NCBI GenBank assembly: GCA_900404475.1
Contig: OUQQ01000235.1
Location: 1 to 28,321 of the forward strand
DNA: 28,321 nt
From: Spongospora subterranea
Lineage: Eukaryota > Endomyxa > Phytomyxea > Plasmodiophorida > Plasmodiophoridae
Direction: 5' to 3'
The position numbers and the translations under genes are program-made. How positions within the stretch are numbered: the stretch's first letter is position 1; the number at the start of each line of letters is the position of its first letter. Shown here piece after piece: positions 1-9,534 of the stretch. The notes beneath the pieces are model-generated. The model made no database searches and had not been told where the DNA came from. It saw only the letters and a list, made by a program, of their open reading frames with translations.

Positions 1-109
1 CCCCCCCCCCCGAAATGGCTGCGCACCCTACCTTGGTTACCGGACTTTCCTACCACTCAGTTGGGTTTATCGCCATTTGCCCGGCAAGACATTTACCAAC
101 TCGAACGCC

Positions 110-639
110 ATGAGCAGACCTGATCAGTATGATATGTTCGCGACGCCCGAGGGCAATGATAAACGGTTAGACGTTCGAACGAAATGTAGTTTCAGGTTGT
201 GATCACCTTCGATCTCAGTGTTTTCATCAAGACGGACGAAAAGATGACCAATGCGGCGACTTTTAGTGTTTTACGAGAAGACCACACATTAGGAAACCTA
301 CTAAGAATGTACCGCTTAAGTCTGATCTTAAAATGCTGGGCTTCTGAATTCAGTTTAGGCAGCTACATAGGGATAAAAATGTAGTTTTTGCTGGATATAG
401 AGTTCCACATCCACTAAAACATCAAGTAGTTCAAATCGCTCGTTCTGTTTTTATCAATTTCTGAGCGATTTATTCAGTTTGATCTTCAATTGAGGACTAA
501 TGGGACGATTTCCCCAAATGCTGCGTTGAAGACGTCAATCAGCGACTTGAGGCGGGAACTGGACGTCATTCGCGACAAGCTCAAGGAGGAAATGAACCGG
601 CAGCAAAACCCCGATAACCAAATGTTCTTAGATATGTGA
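110..639 (+). CDS. RPB11: RNA polymerase II subunit RPB11 (POLR2J family)
   Basis: Exons 110-165, 219-308, 359-425 and 478-639 join in frame through three GT-AG introns of 53, 50 and 52 bases and give a 124-residue protein, close to the usual 115 to 125. The start at 110 gives an N-terminus beginning [10 protein letters not shown], like the family's. Exon 2 carries the hallmark block [11 protein letters not shown], exon 3 [15 protein letters not shown], and exon 4 the C-terminal dimerisation helix with [13 protein letters not shown] and then a charged helix. RPB11 pairs with RPB3 through this alpha-like fold in assembly of RNA polymerase II; that role is family knowledge. The RPB11 type is favoured over the RPC19/AC19 subunit because there is no long acidic N-terminal extension. 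The gene is convergent with the next one on the minus strand. Confidence 0.93.
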
Positions 640-927
640 AAGTCGCTATTAATTATAACAACAATATATTCAATTATCCACACCAACGTTTCTCTTCCGA
701 TGACCATTCTTTGTTTTCTAATTTATCATTTTAACTCTGTTTTAATATGATAACCAAGTTTTGTATCTTTTTATTCAAAACACACGACCGTGTTCATCCC
801 TACTCAAATGTGTGGGAATTCTTTGTGTGATTTTGACGACTAAACCAGAAATATTTGTTTGACTTCGTTTTGACGGCCAGCATAACGTCGCGAGCTTGAT
901 TATTCTATCGACTTTACAAAATCATTT

Positions 928-3795
928 TTAGCATCGTTTGGGCAGGCGCTTGAAGGTGTTTCTAGCGGCGATCTGTTGAACATGATCACCGCCGACATAA
1001 TGTCCTTTGGGAGCCAGCAAGCCCGTGCTGCTGATATTCATCATGAACTGGTCGACGTCGACCAGATCGTGGGCATAAAACACGTCAGACTGCCTTCCTC
1101 GTCTAATAATATTGTCGATTTCCTTCGCCGTATAACCTATCGCGACCTGAGCGCAATCAATGCCAGCATGGCGTCAGCGTCTGCTGCCCAAAATGTCCAT
1201 TATCAACCGCTGAAACATTCCATCACACGGTCCGGAAATTACTTGGCATCTGTTGTGTTGCTGAGTGTGTAGGACTAACATTGAGTAGAGCTCGTCTGAT
1301 ATTCTGACAGGACAGGGATTTGGTCTTGCCGGGTTCTCGCCCACAGGCTAAATCCCATAATGCCGCCTCAATGTTCGAACGAAACTCCAGCATCTCAGCT
1401 CTGACATAAATCGAATCAACGCCAAAGAATAATTCCGTAATCAATTCTCATTCGAAATTGTCAAATATACAAACAAAAAGAGTTCGTCAAAACGTGTTTT
1501 ACTACAAAATTACAGATTATTTACGAAAAGAGTCAGTTGAAGCGAGGGAGGATCGGCAGCTTACATTAGTTGTGATCTGGCCATTTCCATGAATGGCGAT
1601 TGCGTTCCATCTGCCGATTCTTGGAGAAGTTTGGCGATATCGATGGCCGATCTGGTTGATGAATGGGTGTGGGCGGCCTGAATTAGGATCCGGATCCGAT
1701 CCGGGGATTTCGTCGGGAAGAACTCTCGAATGCCATTTTCGAACCGATCCACCGGGATCAGACCATCTTTTTCACCATCAACCCCAATATCCCATAAACT
1801 CAGAAATTTCTTCACTAAGTGACAACAACAGCCCTAAACGTTCACAGTTCTTCGAAGACGCATTCGGTTTCCTTTGAACTTTGAACCCGAAAAAAAATCG
1901 AGATAACCGACGTAAATGCTCAAGAACCTTGAATAAATCGAGAGCTTCTTTCAAGCCTTATTTGGTCAAGCGATGTTATCAACTTGAAAATTGGGCAGTC
2001 AACACATGGATAACAAGTTTGAGAAAAGGAACGAAGATGTTGCAACTGAATGTATCGCCAACATCACACGAAACTGGTGCATACGAACTACTGACATTCG
2101 GCGACCATCTTCATCTGATCGAAAAATGCATCTTCCGACAGCTCGTGAAAGAGGACACGATAGAAAATGTCGCAATCAATGTCGTACACGAATTTCTTCA
2201 GATTCTCCACAAAATTGTAGATGTATTCGAATTTCTAGTCAAGTAGACAGCCAGTATCAACTTATCCGAAAGAAACCAAATGATACAATCAACCTTTTTC
2301 TGACTGGGGATCTTTCTGGTCATGTATTCAAGGAAAAACTGGCCAAGGTCGACCGGCGGCTGAGACGTACTGTTGGAGTTCGCCGAGCTGGTTTTCAGGG
2401 CCCAAATGCGTTTGCACATGGTCTCGACCTTGGCCTTGGAGATTGGACGATAGGGAATCCACCCCTCGTATCTGCACCACATTTAGTCAGTACGAAATCA
2501 TCAAAAAAATAAGAATGCCCATATCAAAGATATCTGGAACTGGGTTCAACGACAACGATATTGGTTGTTTTCTGGCAAAATCTCAGCAATCGAGATCATT
2601 ATTTGATCTCTGACCGTTTCTTCTAACATGACCATTGTCCGAGCCAGATGCGGTTCAAGTACAAGCTATCTCAAATAGGACTTTTGGAATTCGTGAAATA
2701 TCACGAACGAACAGCGGGACTACCTGAGGAAGACTGGGACGTCGTTTCCGGTGCCAAGAGCTAACTGGGGCCCGCGACGAGTGGACTCTGCGTCGCCAAG
2801 AACGTTAGGATGGGGGCGTGTGTCGTTCTCTGCTGACGTGGCGTCGTTGCCCATCGCCAAGGAGGCACCACTGCTCATCGACTCGACCGCAGACTAACAT
2901 GAACCATCAGTTTTGAACCAATTCAGATGCGGATGGTAGTCGACCTGGAAAATTTCGAGCTCGGTCATCAATTTGGCGTTGTCCCTCTCCAGGATAGCGA
3001 TTCTGGCGTCTTTTTCGGCATTGAGCTTCCGGTCGAGGACCATCTCGTTTTGGGCGGCCTTAAACTTCTTATCCGCAATCAAAATCTTGTTCTCGTAGAT
3101 GGACAGCTATCATCACGAAAATTCAGGACTAGGGGACACATCGCGAACTCCCCCAAACGACAAATTTCGTTAATTGAATGACTTACGAATGACTTTGTAA
3201 GTTTTGCAGTAGAGGTTATTCCAAGAAACCCAAATTTTCACACCATTTCGAAGATTCAAACTCAGATAGAGATGTTTACAATCAACAAAGCAAATTCAAT
3301 TCGTCGCTGGAAAAGAAAACAGGTTTTGCAGGGAATTTTCTCTGAAAGGCACCTGTTGTCTATATTGACTGGCAGCTTCCTCCATCTTATTGACCAGATC
3401 GTCGTTGGAAGCGTTGATGGCGTCACATTCCTGACGGCTGGAATCGAGGAATTCCCCGGCCATAGCCGTGGCTCGCTCCAACTGGCGATTATGGCGCCGG
3501 ATTCCGCCCAGCTCTGTCTCCAGACGGGCGCTCGTCTGAGCGCAAACACGTTTGATCAGCAGACGTCAACTCACTTGTTATCAAACAATTTGCCGAGTTT
3601 CTGGTAAATTATTTCAGAAAGAAGTACAATAAAACAACATCGACAAATTGACACCAGGGACTCAAACGAAATCACAGAAAGATATTGCTCAAAGGATGTT
3701 ACGGATTGGAGATGCTTGTTCTCGGAGAGCAGTTTGTCGATCTGTCGGACCTGATCGACCAGCTCACTCTTCAACGCATCCAGATCGTAGTCCAT
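928..3795 (-). CDS. TSNAXIP1-like coiled-coil and EF-hand protein, multi-exon
   Basis: Reading starts at 3795 (MDYDLDALKSELVDQ) and ends at 928-930. The first exons (about 3703-3795, 3575-3600, 3310-3530, 2930-3100) encode charged heptad-like coiled coil such as DDLVNKMEEAASQYRQQ and ILERDNAKLMTELEIFQ. A 51-base intron (about 2886-2936) hides an apparent stop, so the next part, starting SAVESMSSGASL, belongs to the same gene. A phase-matched junction then joins VPVFLR (exon ending 2724) to YEGWIPYRPISK (from 2471). This is followed by VDLGQFFLEYMTRK and YIYNFVENLKKFVYDIDCD, which I relate to the conserved region of translin-associated factor X-interacting protein 1 (TSNAXIP1). The C-terminal exons (1561-1815, about 1293-1402, 928-1160) hold EF-hand-like segments, for example WDIGVDGEKDGLIPVDRF, without a fully canonical loop. 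The exon 2 to 3 phase and the stretch 1820-2080 are not resolved. The family is linked to spermatogenesis and cilia. Naming rests on motif memory only. Confidence 0.6.
2472..2723 (-). other. Long intron of the TSNAXIP1-like gene with an internal open segment
   Basis: Splicing 2724 to 2471 gives a perfect in-phase join (VPVFLR to YEGWIP). The 252-base interval between contains about 37 open codons on the minus strand, including the stretch TMVMLEETVRDQIMISIAEI, preceded by an AG. It could be an alternative or cassette exon, or chance. Confidence 0.3.
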
Positions 3796-4360
3796 CGTGG
3801 ACCTAAAACCAACGCAGGATCTGTGAGGGACACAAACATCCGCGCCCTAAGCGAGGGAGAACCCAGATGTTCTTGCTCAACTATTTCCAATAACAACAAT
3901 GACATATTAACCGCTCTCAACACGTGTCACTTTCCGGTGTAGTCACAATTTGAACGCGAATTTGACGTTTCAACGACATTTGAGAAAATGCGAACTCAAC
4001 GATTTAGCGCACGAAGCTACGTTTCCACGGAAACGGAAAAACTAGTAGGGGGTAGCATTACTGTAACAGCAGAACAGTCGCGATTACCAAAACGTGACAC
4101 CGTTGAAAAAACGAGTGCGAGAATGACTCCAAGTCGTAACAAAGCCACGAGGGAGAGACTATCCAGGTGTAACAAAGCAAATGAGGGATTAGCGCAAGTT
4201 GTATCGAAGAAACTACAGTGAGAGACGATCAAACGACGAAACGAGTGAGAACCTATGAAGTCGCGAACAGAGCAGTAACAGGAAGTGAATAGGTCGTGAT
4301 GAAACCGTGGTGAGAAAGGGCATACTGAACTTGATCAGATTGAGTGATTTGAGAACCGAA
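3796..4360. other. Region upstream of the TSNAXIP1-like gene, no assigned gene
   Basis: This must hold the minus-strand promoter of the TSNAXIP1-like gene. A plus-strand ORF at 3988-4221 (77 codons, rich in Arg, Ser and Thr) and an antisense ORF at 4017-4232 overlap each other. Neither has a recognisable domain, so I call neither a gene. Confidence 0.4.
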
Positions 4361-4369
4361 CAGCATGGG

Positions 4370-4547
4370 GGACCATCGCCATCATAATAACAGGCTCTCA
4401 CGACCGGCACGATCGCGTCGAGTTTCCCCCGGCAGGTCGAGTCGCCCAGCGCCGCAACTGTCTCTTCCAACAGGCCGAACACGCCGTCGGCCATCTCCTC
4501 CACTCCCTTCTCACATAGCTCATTCAACCGCACGTTCACAGCCAAAC
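4370..4547 (-). CDS. Unassigned exon with amphipathic helical coding character
   Basis: The minus-strand frame reads LAVNVRLNELCEKGVEEMA and continues GVFGLLEETVAALGD and GKLDAIVPVVRACYYDG. It has G/C-rich third positions and amphipathic helix spacing, which looks like true coding sequence. A plausible acceptor (gggttgcag) sits directly upstream on the minus strand at about 4548, so this may be an internal exon rather than one starting at the ATG at 4545. Downstream the frame degenerates into hydrophobic low-quality sequence, so a donor near 4370 is likely. It lies in the same orientation as the TSNAXIP1-like gene, but nothing shows that they belong together. I recognise no family. Confidence 0.35.
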
Positions 4548-4739
4548 CTGCAACCCCACAAACTCAGCTGAGAATGATGTGGCCAATCTTTGAAGTGAGA
4601 ATGCAGTTTTTGTAAGTCTTAAGATATGTTGGCCCAACTTGATGAGCGGAAATGATCCCCGTTTGTACAAGACTGCTCGCCACCATCATCCAAGACGGCG
4701 AATAATTCGATCGGCGGCACTGAATCCCAACAAACCCCA

Positions 4740-5041
4740 TTAGAAGGGGAGCGGAACTGTAAGCGCGTTGCCCGCGTTGACATCCTCCCCCCCGATTCCA
4801 CCAACGCCGCCGTACTCGCCCGGCGTCGGCTGGATTTCTGGCGCTGTGGTCCAGCACTCCAGGCGGGAAGTCGCAGGGGCGGGACCGCCTCGAGCGCGGT
4901 CCCTGATCGCTGTGATACCCGAGAGGAAGTCGGTTGGCGGCCGGGAACGTGTGATTGATGTCCCCATCCCCGATGATCGACCTGCATTGGCCCTCGTCGG
5001 CCCCTTTTCCTAACCAGGTCAATCCGTACACTTTGGGACAC
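4740..5041. other. GC-rich stretch open in several frames on both strands
   Basis: Three minus-strand frames and at least one plus-strand frame are free of stops here, mainly because of high G+C content. The minus frame at 4740-4967 (starting MGTSITRSRPP, with a Gly-rich tail) has the most coding-like third positions. It may be an upstream exon of the minus-strand gene at 4370-4547. No domain is recognisable. Confidence 0.3.
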
Positions 5042-5090
5042 CGATTAGGGTCAACGAATCGCACAAGACGATCCAAACGTGATCACAGCT

Positions 5091-5549
5091 CTCATCCTTC
5101 TCTCATGATCAAGAATGACCCAGAGGGCGAGTCTATTGGAGAAAAGGACCGCGAAAGGCCCGAAACGCGCAGGCGCCCGACGGCGGTCTACCCTGACTGA
5201 GTTTTTACGAAGCGGTTTCAGTCAGCAAATTGAGATTTTCAGGAATCTCGACAAACTCGACCATGAGTAAAGTTTCGAGCACGACGTAGCTGATGAAACT
5301 GGTCGGGGTAAGATACGCCGATCATCGTTGAAAATCCCCATCGGGTGATCTTCGACTCCGTTTCATCACGTTACTCATGGTCAAGTTTGTCGAGATTCCT
5401 GAATGTTTTGAATTGCTGACTGGAGACGCGGCATAAAACTCAGGCAGTGTGGACCGCCGACGAACGCCTGCGCCTTTTGGGCCTTTCGCAGTCTTTTTTT
5501 CTGGTAAACTCGCCTTCTGGGTCATACTTGATCGTGAGAGAAGGATGAG
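5091..5549. repeat. Inverted duplication A, arms about 180 bases
   Basis: Arm 5091-5270 is an inverted copy of 5371-5549, with about 100 bases between. Long blocks pair, for example ctcatccttctctca with its complement near 5535-5549, and aggaatctcgacaaact with its complement near 5384-5402. I estimate roughly 80 percent identity by eye, with small indels. Both arms hold the same degraded reading frame (DPEGE followed by a Lys/Glu/Arg-rich stretch), so a coding or transposon fragment was duplicated head to head and then diverged. The parent sequence is not recognised. Confidence 0.75.
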
Positions 5550-5610
5550 TTGTCATCAAGTTTGGACAGTCTTGAAGCTACGGACTTGCGGTACATCTCT
5601 GCGGACCAAA

Positions 5611-6300
5611 TTATAAGCGGTTCTTTTCGGAGTCGTTGCGATGTTCAGTGTTTCGTAATAGTCTGATCTGAGAACCAGAACCTACGTTGAAGCTCGGGAC
5701 CGGGAAATTGAACTGCTGTTTTATTTCAAGGTATTCGTGCCCTAGACAGGCAAATGTGCGGATACGGGCGTTGACGCTTTCATGTCGGGCGCCCGTTCTT
5801 TTGAGGGAAATGTTGATGGCTTTCATGACCAAAGTCTCTCCAGTTTTTCGAAATGCTGTCAAAAATCGATTATCAACGTCACGATAACCGCTGTCTTTTC
5901 TCCGGGCATCAACCGTGGGAATAAACACGTCTTCGTGTTTTTGAGATCGGACCACGACCCACACGGCACTCCACCGGCGATATGTACTATTTTGGAGCAT
6001 CCCAGGGCAGTGCCAATCTCATATCTTAAGCCGTCACTATTGTGCGTTTGAGACCAATCGTCTTTGTTGAACACGGATCTTTCTGAAACTTTAAAATCGA
6101 TTCCGTCTAAGTACATCAATGGGACCAGCCTGTCCCACCTGATCCATCGGTCTTCAAAATCAATCCAAAACAGCTTAAGAATTCGATAACCTAACGATTC
6201 TGGTGAATAATAGGCGTGCCCATCCCACTGATTCGTGGAACAACGACTTTTGCACAAGCTCAATAGTGTCGGCTTGAGATATGAAATTGGCACTGTCCTA
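5611..6300 (-). pseudogene. Decayed DDE-superfamily transposase, longer copy
   Basis: The minus strand reads a transposase in broken frames: MYLDGIDFKVSERSVF with the putative first catalytic Asp, then GLRYEIGTALGCSKIVHI, GGVPCGSWSDLK with the likely second Asp, DSGYRDVDNRFLTAF with a third Asp, and the C-terminal signature GARHESVNARIRTFACLGH. The order and the motif pairs GGVPCGSW/DLK and ARHE..NARI match DDE endonucleases of eukaryotic DNA transposons (DDE_Tnp_4-like or ISL2EU-like; the exact family is uncertain). The copy lacks an N-terminus and has at least one frame break near 5880, so it is not functional. It is inverted against the copy that follows. Confidence 0.6.
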
Positions 6301-6748
6301 GGTTGCTCCAAAATGTCACATATCGCCGGTGGAGTGCCGTGTGGGTCGTGGCCCGATCTCAAGAAATGTTTATTTCCACGGTTGATGCCCGGAGAAAAAA
6401 CCCGCCGCTGACAGCGGTTATCGTGACGTTGATAATCGAGTTTTGACAGCATTTCGAAAAACTGGAGAGACTTCGGTCATGAAAGCCATCAACATTTCCC
6501 TCAAAAAAACGGGCGCCCGACATGAAAGCGTCAACGCCCGTATCCGCACAATTGCCTGTCTAGGTAGGTCACGGATTTGTTTCGCCATGGAGGAAGCTTC
6601 CATCCGATTGTTTTTTCCGCAGTTGCCGAAATAGTCCAAATGCTATTGAGGGAAGAGTCGTTATGGGATATCCATCCTACACCTTGAATAAAACAGCAGT
6701 AGTTCATTTCCCGGTCCCGAGCTTCGACGTAGGTTCTGGTTTTCAGAC
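5669..6748. repeat. Inverted duplication B containing the DDE transposase copies
   Basis: Core arms 5742-6042 and 6261-6564 are inverted copies at roughly 90 percent identity, with a single-copy spacer 6043-6260. Outer arms 5669-5735 and 6681-6748 also pair, after skipping 6565-6680. The spacer encodes the transposase segment lying N-terminal to the duplicated part on the minus strand. Confidence 0.8.
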
Positions 6749-6800
6749 GATTAGAAAACCACTGAGCATCGCAACATTTCCAATTGACCCCAGCCTTCAG
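6261..6800 (+). pseudogene. Decayed DDE transposase, inverted C-terminal copy
   Basis: The plus strand carries GLRYEIGTVLGCSKM, GGVPCGSWPDLK, LMPGEKT, and then GARHESVNARIRTIACLG, the same protein as the minus-strand copy at 5611-6300. The frame breaks around 6405. Relative to the other arm it has about 115 extra bases at 6565-6680, after which similarity resumes (HFPVPSFDVGSG here, NFPVPSFNVGSG in the other copy). That shows the two copies separated before one gained or lost this block. The catalytic region is incomplete. Confidence 0.6.
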
Positions 6801-7059
6801 TAGGTGTACACGTTGAAAGATTGTGGGGATTATAATGTAGACTTTGTGGTAAATTTGAAGAGCATCATCATACCGATCACCGCTGGTGATGAAAATGCAG
6901 TTCTGGTGAATATTTGATCTGGTGAATACTCCAGGCCGTGGTTCCCACCGGGGGTACCCGTCCATGTTTGGAACCTATCGCTGAATACAATGGGGACGCT
7001 CCGGTTTGACTCAATCAGACTCCCAGTCGACTCGTCAGACTCCGTTCGCAATCAATCAT

Positions 7060-7500
7060 TCATGATGATGATTAAAGAAGATGAATCTGAAGACGAGCTT
7101 ATTGCTCGGGCGGTTCCATACCTGGGCCCGCTCCCAACAGAAATCGACGGAGGCGGCAACTGTTTGCCTTCCTTCTTCATAAAAGACCACTGGGGGTCTA
7201 AATCCAGTTTAAGACGACAAGCATTTTCGTAGGACCTTCCACATGCCTCGAGACGTGTTCGACGCCGTTCACGCTCGTGTCGTACATCATGGCGACTTCT
7301 TCAAACAGAAACTGGAACTTGTATCGGGTTTATTGAGTAAAATCCGGAATCCGTCAAGTGTTGGTCTCGCTGCCTCTTGGGTTCCAGTGATGCTCAAAAA
7401 ATCTGCTTGGAGGGCTCGTGGGCATAATCAAATCAGTGCGAGTGGCAAGGTTGACCATTCTAGCTTTTTGGCCGATCCGAACCTCAGACGCCTCGATGGG
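7060..7500 (+). pseudogene. Harbinger/PIF-like transposase, N-terminal fragment
   Basis: The plus strand reads KHFRRTFHMPRDVFDAVHAR and then VVHHGDFFKQKLELVSGL from about 7214 to 7335. The block FRR-F-MPR-VF followed by VV-HG-FF is typical of the region ahead of the DDE domain in Harbinger-type (plant transposon protein) transposases. Upstream an acidic segment, KEDESEDELIARAVPYLG (7073-7126), lies in a different frame and fits the N-terminal part. Frame breaks and a stop at 7230 show decay, and no DDE catalytic core follows before the sequence folds back on itself. Confidence 0.5.
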
Positions 7501-7766
7501 GTTTCGAGGATATATTTCATCGAGAAGAATACCGTTTACAGACACACTTGTCGCAATATCAGATCGGTCACTGGAGGGGATGATCGCCATCACACGTTCA
7601 GATCAGCCAGGACGCTCGAATCGTCAGCTTTGCCAATCGCGCTGATCCAATAATGCACACGCGCCTCCAAGCAGATCTTGTTGAGCATCACTGGAGCCTA
7701 AGAGGCAGTGAAGAAGATGAGACCAACACTTGACGAATTCCGGATTTTATCAAACAAACCCGATAC
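7321..7766. repeat. Inverted duplication C within the Harbinger-like fragment
   Basis: Arm 7321-7482 is an inverted copy of about 7596-7766. Strong blocks are gtatcgggttt, aaaatccggaat, cgtcaagtgttggtct and ccagtgatgctcaa, each with its complement on the far side. Identity is roughly 75 to 80 percent with several indels, including a 12-base insertion in arm 2 near 7710. The spacer is about 110 bases. Confidence 0.75.
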
Positions 7767-7789
7767 AAACCTCATTTATTTGGAGCGAA

Positions 7790-8365
7790 ACTAGACGAGA
7801 GGAGTTCCAAAGCGATCTCCTTCTTGCGAACCTCAATGCGGGCGTTGATCAGTGCCACCTCTTGCTTGATGCAGCGGCACTCCACGCCCTCGTGCGCTTG
7901 CAACGTGCTGAACCTCTTCCAGGCGAATTGCTCGCGAACGCAGGCTAAATGATCTTAACTTGACCGCAACGCTGGCTTCACTGCTCAATGCCATACGATC
8001 CGTCGCGTTGATTTCGGCGAGCTTCGCGGCATCAGCAGCAGTGCTGTCTTCATCGAACTTGATCTGTTTCCCTTTCTTTGTACTCACTGATGGGCGGCGC
8101 GCAAGGGAAAGAGATTTACTGGAGTGCGTCGAGCCTGGGATGGCAATTTCTCCATGTACTATCGGAATTGACCAAGTGTCGGTATCATCCAGCAAAAGGG
8201 CGGCCTTCTGGGCAGAGCCCATTCGCCAATAGTCGATTGCAATTTTCGGCAGTCGGTCAAATTCTCATTGGGTACATACAAGAGGGAATGACCAGTATCG
8301 ATAAAGATGGTGACATTGCTATCATCAAGACACTGAAACAGATGATTAGGGCTGAATAGCATGGA
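7790..8365 (-). pseudogene. Frameshifted minus-strand coding remnant, possibly transposon-derived
   Basis: Minus-strand frames give three consecutive coding-like pieces with shifts between them: SNVTIFIDTGHSLLYVPNEN (about 8315-8260), KAALLLDDTDTWSIPIVHGE with the following Ser-rich part (8222-8090), and ACVREQFAWKRFSTLQAHEG then EVALINARIEVRKKEIALEL (about 7945-7805). The FIDTG motif resembles a retropepsin active site, but nothing else confirms this. The last piece is a charged helix. Adjacent DNA-transposon debris suggests mobile-element origin. No intact gene can be drawn. Confidence 0.3.
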
Positions 8366-9020
8366 TATCGCATGACTTGCGTTGGTGAGCTCTCAGCGAC
8401 AGACCTGGCAGGACATTTATGTGCTGGCCCGTTGTCAAAGGATATCGAGAAGCTATGATCGTTTTCTCAATAACCACTCGTCGATTATATTGCCATAGTG
8501 GGTAGTGGATCGATCGATGCTGCGTCGTCCAATGAGTTGGATTATACAAGACTGTTGACCTTGTGCATCCCACATCCCTCAAAATCTATAATGAACAATA
8601 GTTCAGAAGACAAGAAACTGGCAGTGACCTCTGGCGTGACTCCCTTCTTCGAACTATCAACTGAAACTTAGTTCCCGACTCGCTTTTGTCGCCGTAAGAA
8701 GCAGCATACGATCGGACGCAACAGCTTGATAAACAACGAATGTTTTCATCCATGTTCAACACATTTTCTACGGCTAGATTGATCGCGCTCGCACGAACCT
8801 TGCCCGCGCGATACCAATCCAATCACAGGGAATCTTCTGAGAGATCGAACCCAGACGGTTCGAATACTTGATACACGCGCAACACGCCTCGTGCGCCACA
8901 TCCCTAATGCCTTCGTATTGCCTAGAACTGATGCGGGAAATGTATTACACGTCTCTACGTCTCTAGGCCAGAGGGCCAGTACGACAACCGGCACCGCCGT
9001 TTTGGTGCTATTGCCCTACA
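8366..9020. other. No assignable gene
   Basis: Short ORFs exist on the minus strand (8346-8582, 8586-8822, 8746-8994), but none shows a domain, and they overlap in different frames. The surroundings are transposon debris, so this is probably decayed insertion sequence. Confidence 0.4.
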
Positions 9021-9215
9021 TCACATGAAGGGACTTTGTTGTGGTCGAATCGGTGATTGTGCCTGGTTGGCATACGCGACAATAAGAACTAACACGGAGA
9101 CGATGCCGCCAAGGGTGTATCCGATCAGTTGCCTGGCGGCGAGCGGCCAGGCAATGGTTCGCCTGCGCCCCATTCCTGCTGGGTCAGTCGTTGCGGGCGT
9201 CGTGATAGGGAACAT
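9021..9215 (-). CDS. Hypothetical small single-pass membrane protein
   Basis: This 64-codon minus-strand ORF starts MFPITTPATTDPAGMG and contains one good hydrophobic helix, LIGYTLGGIVSVLVLIVAYA, at about residues 30-49, followed by a short polar tail. The antisense frame is open too, which weakens the case. I recognise no family. It could be a real small protein, an exon, or chance. Confidence 0.2.
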   Translation of the reverse strand: MFPITTPATTDPAGMGRRRTIAWPLAARQLIGYTLGGIVSVLVLIVAYANQAQSPIRPQQSPFM

Positions 9216-9320
9216 TTGAGGTCACCCCAATCGGTATTGATGCCGCACGATGTCAGTGCACATGCGGTCGAACGTTTTACTTTGACACGTGGCTCATTCT
9301 CCGTTTTTGTTGGTTATGTG

Positions 9321-9528
9321 TCCGGTCTGACGTGTTGTAAAGTTTGGGTTTTATGGCACGAGGCTGGAGCCAGTCAGACAGAGCAGCTTTTTGCTTTTCA
9401 CGGCCGGGAGAGGGATCGCAGACTGAGGGCGTCGTGTGCGGTTATTCCCCGATCCGGCCTAACGTGTGAGTTTCGGGTCCTTTGACACGAGGCTGGAGCC
9501 GGCCAGACAGAGCAGCGTTTTGCTTTCG
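9321..9528 (+). repeat. Direct duplication of about 77 bases, period about 132
   Basis: Segments 9321-9399 and 9453-9528 are similar in the same orientation. Both contain tccgg, a gacgtgt or aacgtgt block, ggcacgaggctggagcc or gacacgaggctggagcc, and agacagagcagc followed by ttttgctttt or ttttgctttc. Identity is about 80 percent. No function is visible. Confidence 0.65.
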
Positions 9529-9534
9529 GTGTCA

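Noticed and set aside
1..11. Run of C at the window start as a possible telomere or homopolymer artefact
   Set aside because: Only one short run with no repeated unit; RPB11 follows within 100 bases, so it is not interpretable.
2894..3082. Apparent separate short gene ending at 2894
   Set aside because: The stop lies inside a 51-base GT-AG intron, and the frame continues in phase into the next exon of the TSNAXIP1-like gene.
3262..3607. Long ORFs on both strands overlapping the coiled-coil exon
   Set aside because: These are shadow frames; only the frame reading DDLVNKMEEAASQYRQQ has coiled-coil coding character.
5859..6452. 197-codon minus-strand ORF as one intact protein
   Set aside because: It reads through both arms of inverted duplication B, so it is sense transposase in one arm and antisense in the other.
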